From: Limnobacter sp. 130 | Lineage (GTDB): Bacteria > Pseudomonadota > Gammaproteobacteria > Burkholderiales > Burkholderiaceae_B | Length of the DNA: 64,000 bases | Reading direction: 5' to 3' | Assembly: GCF_902506325.1 (NCBI RefSeq) | Contig: NZ_LR732328.1 | Location: forward strand, 1,758,081-1,822,080 | Shown here: in pieces, positions 19,799-29,370 of the stretch | How positions within the stretch are numbered: the first letter of the stretch is position 1 | Layout of the letters: every line of letters starts with the position of its first letter | Translations under genes and position numbers: made by a program | Notes under the pieces: generated by a model | Seen by the model: the letters and a program-made list of their open reading frames with translations, nothing else | What the model was told of the DNA's origin: nothing | The model's database searches: none

Positions 19799-20683
19799 AT
19801 GACTTTGAACTATCGCCATTTGCATTATTTCTGGATGGTGGCCAAAGAGGGCGGTTTTGCGCGGGCGGCCGAACGCATGGACATGGCCATTCAAACCATT
19901 AGCGCCCAGGTGCGTGAGCTGGAGAAGGATTTGGGCCACCAGTTGTTAAAACCCGAAGGGCGTGGCGTGGCACTGACCGAGGCGGGGCAAGTGGCTTTTG
20001 CCAAAGCGGAGGAAATTTTCCAGATTGGGCAAAGCCTGCCTGAGCTGGTGCGGGCGGTGGCGAGCAAACCTGTACGGCGTTTCAAGGTCGGCCTTTGCGA
20101 CGGTATTTCAAAACTGGCGGTGCATGCGCTGCTTAAGCCGGTGTTGAATACGGAAGACTTGCACCTGACTTGCCACGAGGGCGAGCCCGAGCAGTTGCTG
20201 GCGGAATTGGCCCTGCATCACCTGGATTTTGTGTTCGCTGGGCAGCCACCGCCAGCAAACCCGAATTTGCGCATGCAAAGTCGCCTGCTTATCAGTTCAG
20301 AAGTGGACTGGTACGGCGCATCAAAGTGGGTGAAAAAAGATGCATTGACACATTTCCCGGAATGTCTGCATGACCTGCCTGTGTTGCTGCCCACCGGTCA
20401 TTCAAGGCTACGTGTCGATTTGAATCACTGGTTTGAGCAGTTGGGCATTGTGCCGCATGTGGTGGGTGAGTTCGAGGACAGTGCTTTGATGTCGGTGTTT
20501 GCCGCGCGGGGTTTTGGGGTTTTTCCGGTGAGCCGCTTGGGCGTTTACGACACAGGCACTTTAAGCGGCCTGCGATTGCTGGGGCAGTGTGATGACCTGC
20601 ACGAGGAAATTCATGGGGTGTGGAATGTAAGGGGAATCGACCACCCCTTGGTGGTCGAATTGTTGAACAGGCTTGGTGATTGA
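19799..20683 (+). CDS. nhaR: LysR-family transcriptional regulator, NhaR-like
   Basis: A 294-residue LysR regulator. The helix-turn-helix near residues 5-62 (LNYRHLHYFWMVAKEGGFAR) and the following GHQLLKPEGRGVALTEAG match NhaR, which senses sodium and activates antiporter genes. The effector domain continues with FKVGLCDGISKLAVHALL and LGEFDD-type spacing (VVGEFEDSALMSVF). No nhaA antiporter gene is adjacent; the divergent neighbour is terC-like, so a link to cation handling is possible. The NhaR assignment rests on the whole-length resemblance. Confidence 0.8.
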   Translation: MTLNYRHLHYFWMVAKEGGFARAAERMDMAIQTISAQVRELEKDLGHQLLKPEGRGVALTEAGQVAFAKAEEIFQIGQSLPELVRAVASKPVRRFKVGLCDGISKLAVHALLKPVLNTEDLHLTCHEGEPEQLLAELALHHLDFVFAGQPPPANPNLRMQSRLLISSEVDWYGASKWVKKDALTHFPECLHDLPVLLPTGHSRLRVDLNHWFEQLGIVPHVVGEFEDSALMSVFAARGFGVFPVSRLGVYDTGTLSGLRLLGQCDDLHEEIHGVWNVRGIDHPLVVELLNRLGD

Positions 20684-20687
20684 ACCG

Positions 20688-21284
20688 TTAAGCCGCAGCC
20701 ACCGCCGCTTCAATTTCAGCAAAGGTGCTTGCTTTAACTGGGTCCATCACTGGAATTCCCATTTGGCGCGCAATTTGCGTGGATGAAAACAGGCCCACTA
20801 CGCGCATTTTGCCGGTGCGGTTGTCAACCACCAACGCATGTTGCCGGTTGTGTTCACGCAGCGTAGCGATGATGTGGCCTACTTCCGCCCGGGAGACGGC
20901 ACCGAACTCAAGAAACTCGAGATCGGGCAGCTTCACCATGACATCGTTGACCGTGAGTTCAGGCACGTTGCGGTTGCTTGACGAAGCTTCCTTGATGGCC
21001 CTTTCACCAGCCAGGTCGTTTGCGGTCAGCAGGCCCTGTAAATGCCCCAGGCTGTTGCGCACAAACAGAAGTTTGACGCCACACACAATCATGGTGGTGC
21101 GGGCTTGTTCCAGTGTTTCCGAGTCGGAAATGCTGACAGGGTGCACTCGCCGCAGATCGGTCATGGCGTCGAAGGCGGGAGAATCGGCGGTCAGCTTTAG
21201 AGGGCGACTGGGATCGCTCACCGTAATCATGTCGGTGGCGCCAGCGCTGATGTGTTCGAGTGATTGGTAGTGTTGTCTGATCAT
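20688..21284 (-). CDS. Tandem CBS-domain protein
   Basis: A 198-residue cytoplasmic protein with two CBS domains, about residues 45-110 (PVSISDSETLEQARTTMI and GHLQGLLTANDLAGE) and 120-190 (VNDVMVKLPDLEFLEFGAV and MRVVGLFSSTQIARQMG). CBS pairs bind adenine nucleotides and usually control another protein; no effector domain is attached. The start at 21284 has AAGGG upstream. It ends five bases from the convergent nhaR-like gene. Confidence 0.87.
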   Translation of the reverse strand: MIRQHYQSLEHISAGATDMITVSDPSRPLKLTADSPAFDAMTDLRRVHPVSISDSETLEQARTTMIVCGVKLLFVRNSLGHLQGLLTANDLAGERAIKEASSSNRNVPELTVNDVMVKLPDLEFLEFGAVSRAEVGHIIATLREHNRQHALVVDNRTGKMRVVGLFSSTQIARQMGIPVMDPVKASTFAEIEAAVAAA

Positions 21285-21560
21285 GTGGAACCCTTTTTGA
21301 CACACAAGTGGCGTTGCATCCGCAGCCTGAGAGCTGGCGGGTGAGTTTGCAGGACGGACCGCATGCAAAAGGGGGGTACAGGCACAAGGGTTTGTTGCCT
21401 TGTGTCGTGGCAGTGCTAGCACCGTCCACTAATAATTTAGTCTACGCTGCTCGTAAAAAGTTTCAAGTCAGTAAAAGCCCGGAGGACACAATCGAATACC
21501 CACCTTTTCCGCAGATGAAAGGGCTCAAGTTTTTGGAAAAGGTGTTCAGCCTTGCGGGGC

Positions 21561-22286
21561 TTACTTCAGCGGGGTGCCAAGTGCATAAGGCAGAAGGTTC
21601 ATCACTTCCTTGCTGACACCCATGGCCAGGTGGGGGGTGTCAATTTCAATGTGTTCAACATTCGGGCTGAAGCGATCAATGCAGGCTTGCCAACTCACAA
21701 TGGAGTCTTTCTTGCAGTACAGGGCCACAATGGGACACACAATGGGGTGCTCAAAGCGTTTCAGGGTGCTGTTCTCGATCGATTCCACATCCAGCCCGCG
21801 GATGTCGTAAAGCGTTTTCACGGCGGTGTATTTGGGGCCGCCAATCACGGGGCTGCCAATGGTCACAATGCGGCTCACGTTTTGTTGCACTTCGCGTGCT
21901 GCCTCGCGCGCCAGGTAGCCACCCAGGCTCCAGCCCAGCAGTTTGATCGGGGCTTGGGCCTGCTCGGAGTGTTCTTTGATGTCTGCAATCACCTGTGGCA
22001 GCAGCTTGCCCACTTCGCCGTGGTTAAAACCGGCTGACCAATGCACTGTTTTGTAACCCAGGGAATCAAGATAGCGTTTGATGAACGTCATGCTGCTGGA
22101 ACTGGCACCAAAGCCCGGCAGCAGCAAGATGGTTTGGCCTTGCCCCACATTCTTGCGGGCCAGGAAACGCCAGCCCACAGCCAGCTTGGCAGCTTCAAAT
22201 GGGGTTTTGGCCTCGCCCAACAACAGGCTTAGTTTGGGTTTGCCAATGGTGTTGCCGTAGCGTTTTTGAAATTCTGCTTTGTTCAT
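21561..22286 (-). CDS. Alpha/beta-hydrolase
   Basis: A 241-residue hydrolase-fold protein. The oxyanion region ILLLPGFGASSSSM is near residue 53, and the nucleophile elbow GWSLGGYLA has its serine near residue 120. A catalytic aspartate or glutamate and a late histidine (IEIDTPHLAMG near 220) complete a plausible triad. No signal peptide. It lies 70 bases downstream of the SulP transporter gene on the same strand and may be read from it. Substrate unknown. Confidence 0.85.
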   Translation of the reverse strand: MNKAEFQKRYGNTIGKPKLSLLLGEAKTPFEAAKLAVGWRFLARKNVGQGQTILLLPGFGASSSSMTFIKRYLDSLGYKTVHWSAGFNHGEVGKLLPQVIADIKEHSEQAQAPIKLLGWSLGGYLAREAAREVQQNVSRIVTIGSPVIGGPKYTAVKTLYDIRGLDVESIENSTLKRFEHPIVCPIVALYCKKDSIVSWQACIDRFSPNVEHIEIDTPHLAMGVSKEVMNLLPYALGTPLK

Positions 22287-22356
22287 GGGGTGTTACAGGG
22301 TTGTGCACACCCGAGAAAATACGGCAAGCCGGGGCTGCGCACAAAGAGGAATTCCT

Positions 22357-24546
22357 CTATTGCACCAAAGCAAGGCTTTGGTTGGCCAGGCGAATTCGCA
22401 AGGCCAGTTCTCTGGACAGGTTATTTTGAAGGGTGTGACCCAAGTCTGGTGCCCGGGAAAGTAACTGCTCGAATTGCGCCGTGGGTAGAAAAAGAAGCGT
22501 GCAAGGGCTGTCGGCGCGCACTGTTGCCGAGCGAGGCTTGCGATCAATCAGCGCCATTTCCCCGACCATGCTGCCGGGGCAGAAGCGCATTAACCTTTCA
22601 TTGCTGTGGCCGGTGTGGTGCCAGGCGCTCAGTTGTCCTTCCAGCAACACATACAAGCCACAAGGCTCGGTGCCTTCGCTGAACAGGGCCTGGCCAGCAG
22701 GCAGCACGGTGGTGTTCCAGTGGGCAGAAAAACCGGCGATTTGATCCGGGTTCATGTGGTCACACAGGTGGCTGTTTTTCAAAGCATCTTCGGCGCTGCA
22801 ACTTGCCTGTTCAAGCGCAAGGGGCGCCAGCAGCTGGTTTTCAATGTGCCAGAAGGCATCGTCGATGTGGCCTTGCGTGGCAATGCCCAAGCGGCCAAGG
22901 CAGCTACGCAACAAGGATTCGCCACCCATGGCTTGTTCATGGGTGGGCAACACGGCAACGGCGCGCGCATGTTGCAAACCTTGTTTCAATAGTCTTTCGA
23001 GGCAGTCGCAGGCGGTGTCGTCGATGTAGCGCAAGTGTGTGAAATCGAGGACGACAGACTGCGCGGGAACAAGTTCGTCGTGCAGGCGAATGGCAATGGC
23101 TGGTGCATTTCCGAAAAACAGATTGCCTTCAAAGCGAACCCAGGCCAAATGTTCAAAGGCCGTATCAAGGTGTTGGCGGTGCGCGCGCGGGCGCATGCTG
23201 CGCGAACGTGCGGCGGGCTTGAACTCGATGTTGCGCAACCCGCTGCCCGATTGTTGTTGAAGAAAATAGGCGGCCACAAACAGCACGCCAACCAAAGTGC
23301 CAATTAACAGGTTGCTGATGCCGGTGACAAACACCATGCAAAGCACCACCCACACGGTGAATCGTTCGGTGGGCGCCATTTGCTTGCGTGTGGAGGGCAA
23401 GGCAAACCGTTGGATCAATCGAAGTGTGCTGCCCTGAATCAGAAACAGCGAACTGACTGCCACGGCGGTGGCCAGAATGTGCAGTGGCAACTGCGCGAGA
23501 ATTGGCCAGGTGAATATCAATAGCAGGGTAAGCACACCGACGTACCAAGCTTCGCTTTGACGGCTTCTTGCACCCATGCCCAAGCCTGCATTGCTTCTGG
23601 AAAAATAGTTGGAACTGGGCAAGGCCAGCGCCAGACCACACAACACATTGCTGATCGCCAAAGTGTTCAATTCTTGCCGTGTGTTGTGGCGTGTGCCCAG
23701 GGTTTGGTCCACTTGCAACAGTGATTGCATGCTTTCCAGCACCACCAGCAAAGCCAGTACCGCAGCCCCCACCAACACCTGGAGCAGCAGACCGGGGGTG
23801 CTAAGCAACAATGCGACAATTGCCTGAATGCTGTCCGCAAAGCCTTGTGTTTGCAGGGTTTGCAACAGTGGGTGGCTCGGCATGGCAGTCACGGTTTGCA
23901 CGGGCAGTGCGCCTGGCCAGGCCCACAGCAGCATGGCATGCAGCGTAAAACCGCAGGCCAGGCCGTAGACCAGGCCCAAGGGGTTGGGCCGTATGGCGCG
24001 GAAGTACAGCAGCACGCAGACTGTAATTGCCGACACACCCAGTGCCATGGGCGAGAAAAGTGCGGGTGTGGCCGCCGCCTGCAAAGCGGTGGTGTACACC
24101 GCAAAGCCCATCATGGCTGGCAGCAGTTTGTAGGCTGAAAACAAACCCAGCGTGGTGTTCATTCCGATCAGGACCGGCGCGGGAAGAAACTGCATCAACT
24201 TGCCTACACCCTGTTGCTGGGCCAATGCAATCAGCAGGCCTGCCAGCGCGATTTCAAGCGCCAGCAACAACATCAACTCAAAGTGATTGGTGGTGATTTG
24301 TAATAAACCAAGCAGGGACCCGGCAATAATCAGCGCGGTTGAAGAACGTGGGCCTCCGAATTGAACAGGTGCTTTTCCCAGGAGGGTACCCAGCACACCG
24401 CCAATCAGGGCACTGGCCAGGCCAGCGTAAATGCCGTAGGCCAGCCCGGCTTGCCCCAAAGGAGCAAAGGCCAGCATGCCGTAAACAATTGCTTGAGCGT
24501 ATCCACCGAATGCGACCAGTGCGCCTGCTTTGAGTTCGGTGTTCAA
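22357..24546 (-). CDS. SulP-family anion transporter with STAS and cyclic-nucleotide-binding domains
   Basis: A 729-residue three-part protein. Residues about 1-410 are a SulP membrane domain with many hydrophobic segments (APVQFGGPRSSTALIIAGSL and LVVLESMQSL-type helices). A STAS domain follows near 460-550 (VVLDFTHLRYIDDTACDCLE), and a cNMP-binding domain near 600-729 ends the protein (GLYVLLEGQLSAWHH, then MVGEMALIDRKPRSATVRAD). The last motif has the phosphate-binding layout of CAP-like domains. The substrate may be sulfate, bicarbonate or another anion. The start is uncertain: TTG 24546 has no clear ribosome binding site. It begins seven bases after mmsA ends, so the two are probably co-transcribed. 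Confidence 0.87.
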   Translation of the reverse strand: MNTELKAGALVAFGGYAQAIVYGMLAFAPLGQAGLAYGIYAGLASALIGGVLGTLLGKAPVQFGGPRSSTALIIAGSLLGLLQITTNHFELMLLLALEIALAGLLIALAQQQGVGKLMQFLPAPVLIGMNTTLGLFSAYKLLPAMMGFAVYTTALQAAATPALFSPMALGVSAITVCVLLYFRAIRPNPLGLVYGLACGFTLHAMLLWAWPGALPVQTVTAMPSHPLLQTLQTQGFADSIQAIVALLLSTPGLLLQVLVGAAVLALLVVLESMQSLLQVDQTLGTRHNTRQELNTLAISNVLCGLALALPSSNYFSRSNAGLGMGARSRQSEAWYVGVLTLLLIFTWPILAQLPLHILATAVAVSSLFLIQGSTLRLIQRFALPSTRKQMAPTERFTVWVVLCMVFVTGISNLLIGTLVGVLFVAAYFLQQQSGSGLRNIEFKPAARSRSMRPRAHRQHLDTAFEHLAWVRFEGNLFFGNAPAIAIRLHDELVPAQSVVLDFTHLRYIDDTACDCLERLLKQGLQHARAVAVLPTHEQAMGGESLLRSCLGRLGIATQGHIDDAFWHIENQLLAPLALEQASCSAEDALKNSHLCDHMNPDQIAGFSAHWNTTVLPAGQALFSEGTEPCGLYVLLEGQLSAWHHTGHSNERLMRFCPGSMVGEMALIDRKPRSATVRADSPCTLLFLPTAQFEQLLSRAPDLGHTLQNNLSRELALRIRLANQSLALVQ

Positions 24547-24552
24547 GCGGTG

Positions 24553-26064
24553 TTATTTCGAGGTGGGCATCGCGAATTCTGCGCCTTTCTCGATGCTGTC
24601 CGGCCAGCGCTGCATGATGGATTTCTGGCGGGTGTAGAAGCGCACGCCTTCTTCACCGTAAGCATGCATGTCGCCAAACAGGCTGGCCTTCCAGCCACCA
24701 AAACCGTGCCACGCCATGGGCACCGGAATGGGCACGTTGATGCCAACCATGCCAACCTGCACTTGGCGGCCAAACTCACGGGCCACATTGCCGTCGCGGG
24801 TGTAGCAACTGACGCCATTGCCGTATTGGTGGCTGTTGATCAACTCCAGGCCTTCGGCAAAGTTGCCCACACGCACGCAGCCAAGTACCGGGCCAAAAAT
24901 TTCTTCCAGGTAAATGCGCATGTCGGGTTTTACGTTGTCGAACAAGGTGCCGCCGGTGTAAAAGCCGTTTTCGAAACCCGCGGGTTTTTGTCCGCGACCA
25001 TCGACGACCAGTGTGGCGCCTTCGTCCACGCCAATCTGCACGTAGTCTTCAATGCGCTTGAGCGCTTCCGAGGTCACAATTGGCCCCATTTCGGCGGACA
25101 AGTCCATGCCATCGGTCACTTTCAGGGTTTTCAGGCGGGCCGCCAACTTGGGGATCAGCCTGTCGCCCACGTCGCCCACCATGACCGCCACGGAAATGGC
25201 CATGCAACGCTCGCCTGCGCTGCCGTAGGCGGCACCAATCAGTGCGTCGGTCACTTGGTCCAGGTCCGCATCGGGCATCACAAGCAGGTGGTTTTTTGCG
25301 CCGCCCAAGGCTTGCACGCGCTTGCCGTTGCGTGCACCAGTTTCATAAATGAATTTCGCAATTGGAGTAGAACCCACAAAGCTGAGTGCAGCCACGTCGG
25401 GGTGGTTCAGCAGGGTTTCAACGGCCAGTTTGTCGCCGTGTACCACGTTGAACACGCCATCGGGCAGGCCTGCTTCTTTGAACAGCCTGGCCATGAAGTT
25501 GGCGGCGCTGGGGTCGCGTTCGCTGGGCTTGAGAATGAAGGTGTTGCCGCAGGCAATCGCCACGGGAAACATCCAGCAAGGCACCATGCAGGGGAAGTTG
25601 AATGGCGTAATGCCTGCCACCACGCCCACGGGTTGGCGCAGGGTCCAGTTGTCGATGTTCGTAGAAACTTGCTCGGTGTAATCGCCTTTCAGCAACTGCG
25701 GAATGCCGCAAGCGAATTCAACAATGTCGATGCCGCGGCTGACTTCGCCTTGCGCATCGGTGAACACCTTGCCGTGTTCAGCCGTAATGATGGCGGCCAG
25801 TTCGTCCCGGTGCTGATTCATCAGGGCCAAAAATTTGTTGATGATACGCACGCGCTGCAGCGGCGGCTTGTTGGCCCAGGCGGGCAGTGCGGCTTTGGCA
25901 GCTTCCACAGCTTGATTCACGGTGACCACATCGGCCAGCTCAACCTGGCGGGCCACTGCGCCCAGCGACGGGTTGAACACATTGGCGGTTTTGGAGCCAG
26001 CCTTGCTTACGGTGGTGCCATTGATGAAGTGGGCGACAGTTTGATCGTTGTTGTAGGGTTGCAT
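24553..26064 (-). CDS. mmsA: CoA-acylating methylmalonate-semialdehyde dehydrogenase
   Basis: A 503-residue aldehyde dehydrogenase of the MmsA type, which turns methylmalonate or malonate semialdehyde into propionyl- or acetyl-CoA in valine and beta-alanine breakdown. Typical features are [20 protein letters not shown] near 150, [17 protein letters not shown] near 240, and the catalytic cysteine in [14 protein letters not shown] near 290. The end has [17 protein letters not shown] and [19 protein letters not shown]. The start [10 protein letters not shown] at 26064 fits homologues; an upstream frame extension lacks support. Confidence 0.93.
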   Translation of the reverse strand: MQPYNNDQTVAHFINGTTVSKAGSKTANVFNPSLGAVARQVELADVVTVNQAVEAAKAALPAWANKPPLQRVRIINKFLALMNQHRDELAAIITAEHGKVFTDAQGEVSRGIDIVEFACGIPQLLKGDYTEQVSTNIDNWTLRQPVGVVAGITPFNFPCMVPCWMFPVAIACGNTFILKPSERDPSAANFMARLFKEAGLPDGVFNVVHGDKLAVETLLNHPDVAALSFVGSTPIAKFIYETGARNGKRVQALGGAKNHLLVMPDADLDQVTDALIGAAYGSAGERCMAISVAVMVGDVGDRLIPKLAARLKTLKVTDGMDLSAEMGPIVTSEALKRIEDYVQIGVDEGATLVVDGRGQKPAGFENGFYTGGTLFDNVKPDMRIYLEEIFGPVLGCVRVGNFAEGLELINSHQYGNGVSCYTRDGNVAREFGRQVQVGMVGINVPIPVPMAWHGFGGWKASLFGDMHAYGEEGVRFYTRQKSIMQRWPDSIEKGAEFAMPTSK

Positions 26065-26220
26065 GTGTCTGGGCCTGCTGGTTTGCTTCTGAAGCTGACT
26101 ATTGTCGCGCAAGGCGGGGCTGGGTTGAATCGGTGCTTACACCAAGCTTTTGATTTTTTAGGCAATACCCGCAAATTACTGCAGTCGTGTCAGTAAATCC
26201 CTGATTTTTAATCCAATTGT

Positions 26221-26243
26221 TGCTATTGGCAGTACCAATAGCA
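26221..26243. promoter_or_regulatory. 23-base palindrome upstream of the acylase gene
   Basis: TGCTATTGG (26221-26229) and CCAATAGCA (26235-26243) form a perfect nine-base inverted repeat around CAGTA. It is 50 bases upstream of the GTG start at 26293, where an operator or activator site would be expected. No regulator gene is adjacent, so the binding protein is unknown. Confidence 0.6.
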
Positions 26244-26292
26244 TAAGGCTCGCCACCAAGGCAGGCCCAGAATTAAAGCAGAGGAGACAGCG

Positions 26293-28956
26293 GTGATTAA
26301 TGGCTTGAAGAACAGGGCCGCGTTGCGGCGTGGTCAATTGTGGGTTGCAGCCAGTGCTGCGGTGCTGGTGTTGGCGGGCTGCCTGGGCAGCAGTGACAAC
26401 GCGGTTACGGGATCGGACACCCGCACCAACCCGAATGAAAACCCCAACCTGAAATACGATGTCAGCATTACCCGAACCACCTACGGTGTGCCGCACATTC
26501 GCGCCAAGGATTACGGCAGTTTGGGTTATGGCCAGGGCTATGCTTTTGCGCAAGACAACCTGTGCGTATTCCTTGAAGATTTGCTGACTATTCGCGGTGA
26601 ACGTTCACGCTTTTTTGGCCCGGATGGCACGTACACGATTGAACCCAATGGATCGACAGCCAACAACGTGGCCAGTGACTTTTTCTGGAAAAGCCTGTTT
26701 GCTTTTGAGGAGGAGGGCGCCGATGGTGTAACCCGCAATGCCTGGCAGCGCACGCGCGACAAGACCATTCCCGATTTTCAGAATGTGGTGGCTGGCTATG
26801 CTGACGGCGTGAACCGATACATTGCGGAACTGAAGGCCGGTGAACATGAGTATGAGCAGGCCGATGGCAGCAAATTGCCCGCACATGCCGCCTGTTCCGA
26901 TGCCGAATGGCTGGCCCCAATTACGGCTGACGACATGTACCGCCGATTTGTGCGCTTGGCCGTGCTGGCCAGCAGTTCGGTGTTTGTAAGCGAAATTGGA
27001 AATGCCCAACCCCCCGCTACATTGCCCGTGGCCAGTGCAAGCCCCCAAAAGCAGGGCCGCAGTGCCGCCCAGCAGGTGGCTTTGCTGAAGGCCAATCCCA
27101 ACCCCTTCACTGCGATGCAGAACAAAGACCACTTTGGCAGCAATATGTACGCCTTTGGCAAGGATGCAACTGCGAATGGGCAATCGTTGGTCTACGGCAA
27201 CCCGCACTTTCCGTGGAAGGGCACTGAGCGCCTTTACCTGAGCCACAATATTCTGGAAGCAAATGGCGAAAAAACCATGGATATCATGGGTGTGGGCCTT
27301 TACGGCGTGCCTGCGGTGTTGATTGGTTTTAATGAACATGTGGCCTGGAGCCACACGGTGTCAACCGCCTTTCGATTTACGCTGTACCAGTTGCAAATCA
27401 ACCCGGTCAACCCCACCCAGTACCTGTACGAGGGCGAAATGCGCGACTTGATCGCATTGCCCACCGAAATTGAAGTGAAGCAACCCGATGGCAGCATTAC
27501 CACCATGCAACGCACCATGTACCGGAGCCACTATGGCCCCATGCTGGTACTGGAGGCCAGTGGCGTGCCGGTATTGGGTTGGAACCAGTTGATGGCCTTT
27601 ACCCTGCGCGATGCCAATCTTGAAAATGATCGCCTGATTAACCAGTTTGCCAAGTGGAACCTGGCCAAGTCGCTGGAGGAATTCATTGACTTGCATGCCA
27701 GCGAACTGGGTGTGCCTTGGGTGAATACTGTGGCCAGTGGCCCAGGCAAGCCTGTGTACTATGGCGATGTCACCGTGGTGCCGCATGTGACCGATGAAAA
27801 AGTTGCGGATTGTGCCGCCGAGCCATTCAACTCTGTGGTGGGCCAGCTGTCGCCCGGTTTGCCTGTGTTGGACGGATCCCGCGAAGCCTGCGAGTGGGGC
27901 ACCGACCCTGATGCACCTGCGCCTGGCATTTTTGGCGCGGGCAACCTGCCCACACTACAGCGCGACGATTATGTAACCAACTGCAACGACAGCCATTGGC
28001 TCAGTAACCCACGCCAGCCACTGACCGGTTTCAACCGCATTATTGGCGATGAAAATGCAGAACGCACTTTGCGCACCCGCTTGTGTACCCTGCAAGCTGA
28101 ACGCCGCTTGGGCGGTGCCGATGGCCTGCCAGGCAATCGCTTTACGCAAGACAACCTGAAAGAAATTGCATTGGGCAGCGAGATTTATTCAGCCACTTTG
28201 GCCAAGCAATCGGTGGTGGATGCGTTGTGCCAGGTGCCTGTGTTGCTGAGCACCGGCTTAATGCCCGTGCAAACTGCCGATGCCTGTGCCGCGTTGGGTG
28301 CCTGGGATGGCAGGGCCAACCTGGACAGCAAAGGCGCGCACCTGTGGCGTGAATTCTGGAGCCGTGCCATTGCAAACCCCGGGGGCTTGCCCGTGGGTGC
28401 ACCGCAACTGCATTTGCCTTTTGATGTGCCAGTGCCTTTGTCATTGCCGACCAATTTGTGGGCCAATGGGTTCAACGCTGCAAATCCGTTGAATACACCG
28501 AACACTTTGAATCTTGCCAACCCCTTCACTTCTGCCGCATTGGCGGATGCCATTCTGGCGGTGCAGGCGGCGGGTTTCGCGCTGGACGAACCATTGGGCA
28601 ATATTCAGAAATCAGGGGTGCAAGCGAGTGCCACGCCAATTTTCGGCGGCACAAGCCCGGAAGGTGCATTCACCATTGTGAGCACCGAACCTGGCCGCCT
28701 GAATTCAGAGGGCTACAAGGTGACATATGGCAACAGCTACATTCAGGCGGTAACCTGGGATGACAAAGGCAAGCCGCAGGCCGATGCCATGTTGACTTAT
28801 TCACTGTCGACTGACCCGGCCAACCCGCATTTTGATGATTACACCAAGGCGTATTCCGAGAAAAACTGGGCACGGTTGCCTTATACCAACGCGCAGATTC
28901 AAGCCGCTAAGGTTGGTGAAACCAAAGTGCTACGCCAGCAAAGGGCGTCAAACTGA
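26293..28956 (+). CDS. Penicillin/acyl-homoserine-lactone acylase-family lipoprotein
   Basis: An 887-residue Ntn-hydrolase precursor. It starts at a GTG with GAGGAGA upstream and has a lipoprotein signal with lipobox LAGC near residue 29. The alpha-chain region has TRTTYGVPHIRA and GYGQGYAFAQDNL. The likely self-cleavage point is before Ser283 in DHFGSNMYAFG, which becomes the N-terminal nucleophile of the beta chain. YGNPHFPW and FNEHVAWSHTVS follow. Members deacylate penicillins, AHL signals or other amides; the sequence does not say which. Anchored in the envelope, probably outer-membrane or periplasmic side. Confidence 0.9.
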   Translation: MINGLKNRAALRRGQLWVAASAAVLVLAGCLGSSDNAVTGSDTRTNPNENPNLKYDVSITRTTYGVPHIRAKDYGSLGYGQGYAFAQDNLCVFLEDLLTIRGERSRFFGPDGTYTIEPNGSTANNVASDFFWKSLFAFEEEGADGVTRNAWQRTRDKTIPDFQNVVAGYADGVNRYIAELKAGEHEYEQADGSKLPAHAACSDAEWLAPITADDMYRRFVRLAVLASSSVFVSEIGNAQPPATLPVASASPQKQGRSAAQQVALLKANPNPFTAMQNKDHFGSNMYAFGKDATANGQSLVYGNPHFPWKGTERLYLSHNILEANGEKTMDIMGVGLYGVPAVLIGFNEHVAWSHTVSTAFRFTLYQLQINPVNPTQYLYEGEMRDLIALPTEIEVKQPDGSITTMQRTMYRSHYGPMLVLEASGVPVLGWNQLMAFTLRDANLENDRLINQFAKWNLAKSLEEFIDLHASELGVPWVNTVASGPGKPVYYGDVTVVPHVTDEKVADCAAEPFNSVVGQLSPGLPVLDGSREACEWGTDPDAPAPGIFGAGNLPTLQRDDYVTNCNDSHWLSNPRQPLTGFNRIIGDENAERTLRTRLCTLQAERRLGGADGLPGNRFTQDNLKEIALGSEIYSATLAKQSVVDALCQVPVLLSTGLMPVQTADACAALGAWDGRANLDSKGAHLWREFWSRAIANPGGLPVGAPQLHLPFDVPVPLSLPTNLWANGFNAANPLNTPNTLNLANPFTSAALADAILAVQAAGFALDEPLGNIQKSGVQASATPIFGGTSPEGAFTIVSTEPGRLNSEGYKVTYGNSYIQAVTWDDKGKPQADAMLTYSLSTDPANPHFDDYTKAYSEKNWARLPYTNAQIQAAKVGETKVLRQQRASN

Positions 28957-28997
28957 GCATGCCATAAGTGTTAAATTGGCAACAATTGTAAAGTAAC

Positions 28998-29028
28998 CGA
29001 ATAAGGGGCTAAAACCGCCCTTTATTCG
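28998..29028 (+). terminator. Hairpin after the acylase gene
   Basis: CGAATAAGGGGC (28998-29009) pairs with GCCCTTTATTCG (29017-29028), 12 pairs with one G-T. No T tract follows, so it may be a weak or Rho-assisted terminator or an mRNA 3' end hairpin. It lies 41 bases after the acylase stop. Confidence 0.5.
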
Positions 29029-29199
29029 TGCATGCGGCTTGTCCTTCGCACTCGGCGCACCCACTCAAAACGAAATGCACAAAGAGTTGATAATTTGTTT
29101 CACAGAAACATCGACGAGGTGCAATTTCTGATCGTTCAACCGATACACCTGCATGAATACGTTGTACGTGGCGTACGCGGTGCCGTGGCATTATCTCCC

Positions 29200-29339
29200 C
29201 CTCGTCATATCTTGATCGTAGATGATATGCCCTGAACTTGAAGGTTTTGGGCATTATTCTGGAGCATGACCGCTCACATCACTTAAGCAAGCCAATTGAT
29301 GTAGACAAGATACGCCAGAGAATTTTTGAGTTAACTTGA
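29200..29339 (+). pseudogene. Remnant of a response-regulator receiver domain
   Basis: Codons 29203-29232 read RHILIVDDMP, the start of a receiver domain, and then meet TGA. Shifting the frame at 29235 gives NLKVLGIILEHDRS directly followed by LSKPIDVDKIRQRIFELT and a stop at 29337-29339. This is the first strand and helix and the last helix of a receiver, with one base missing after MP and the middle (phospho-aspartate and about 70 residues) deleted. It lies just upstream of the hybrid kinase gene. A former start upstream cannot be identified; an open frame extends back to about 29032 without recognisable content. Confidence 0.75.
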
Positions 29340-29370
29340 AATACACACCTATAACTGTCGGTAGATACAA

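Noticed and set aside
21383..21404. Hairpin CACAAGG...CCTTGTG in the gap upstream of the CBS gene
   Set aside because: Seven pairs with an eight-base loop, no T tract and no clear relation to either gene; not strong enough to call.
24361..26196. Plus-strand open frame of 611 codons over the mmsA region
   Set aside because: It lies opposite mmsA and the 5' end of the SulP gene, is rich in His and Gly as expected from a reverse frame, and has no family motif.
29009..29254. Minus-strand open frame of 81 codons between the acylase and kinase genes
   Set aside because: It overlaps the plus-strand receiver remnant, which gives recognisable protein sequence; the minus frame gives none.
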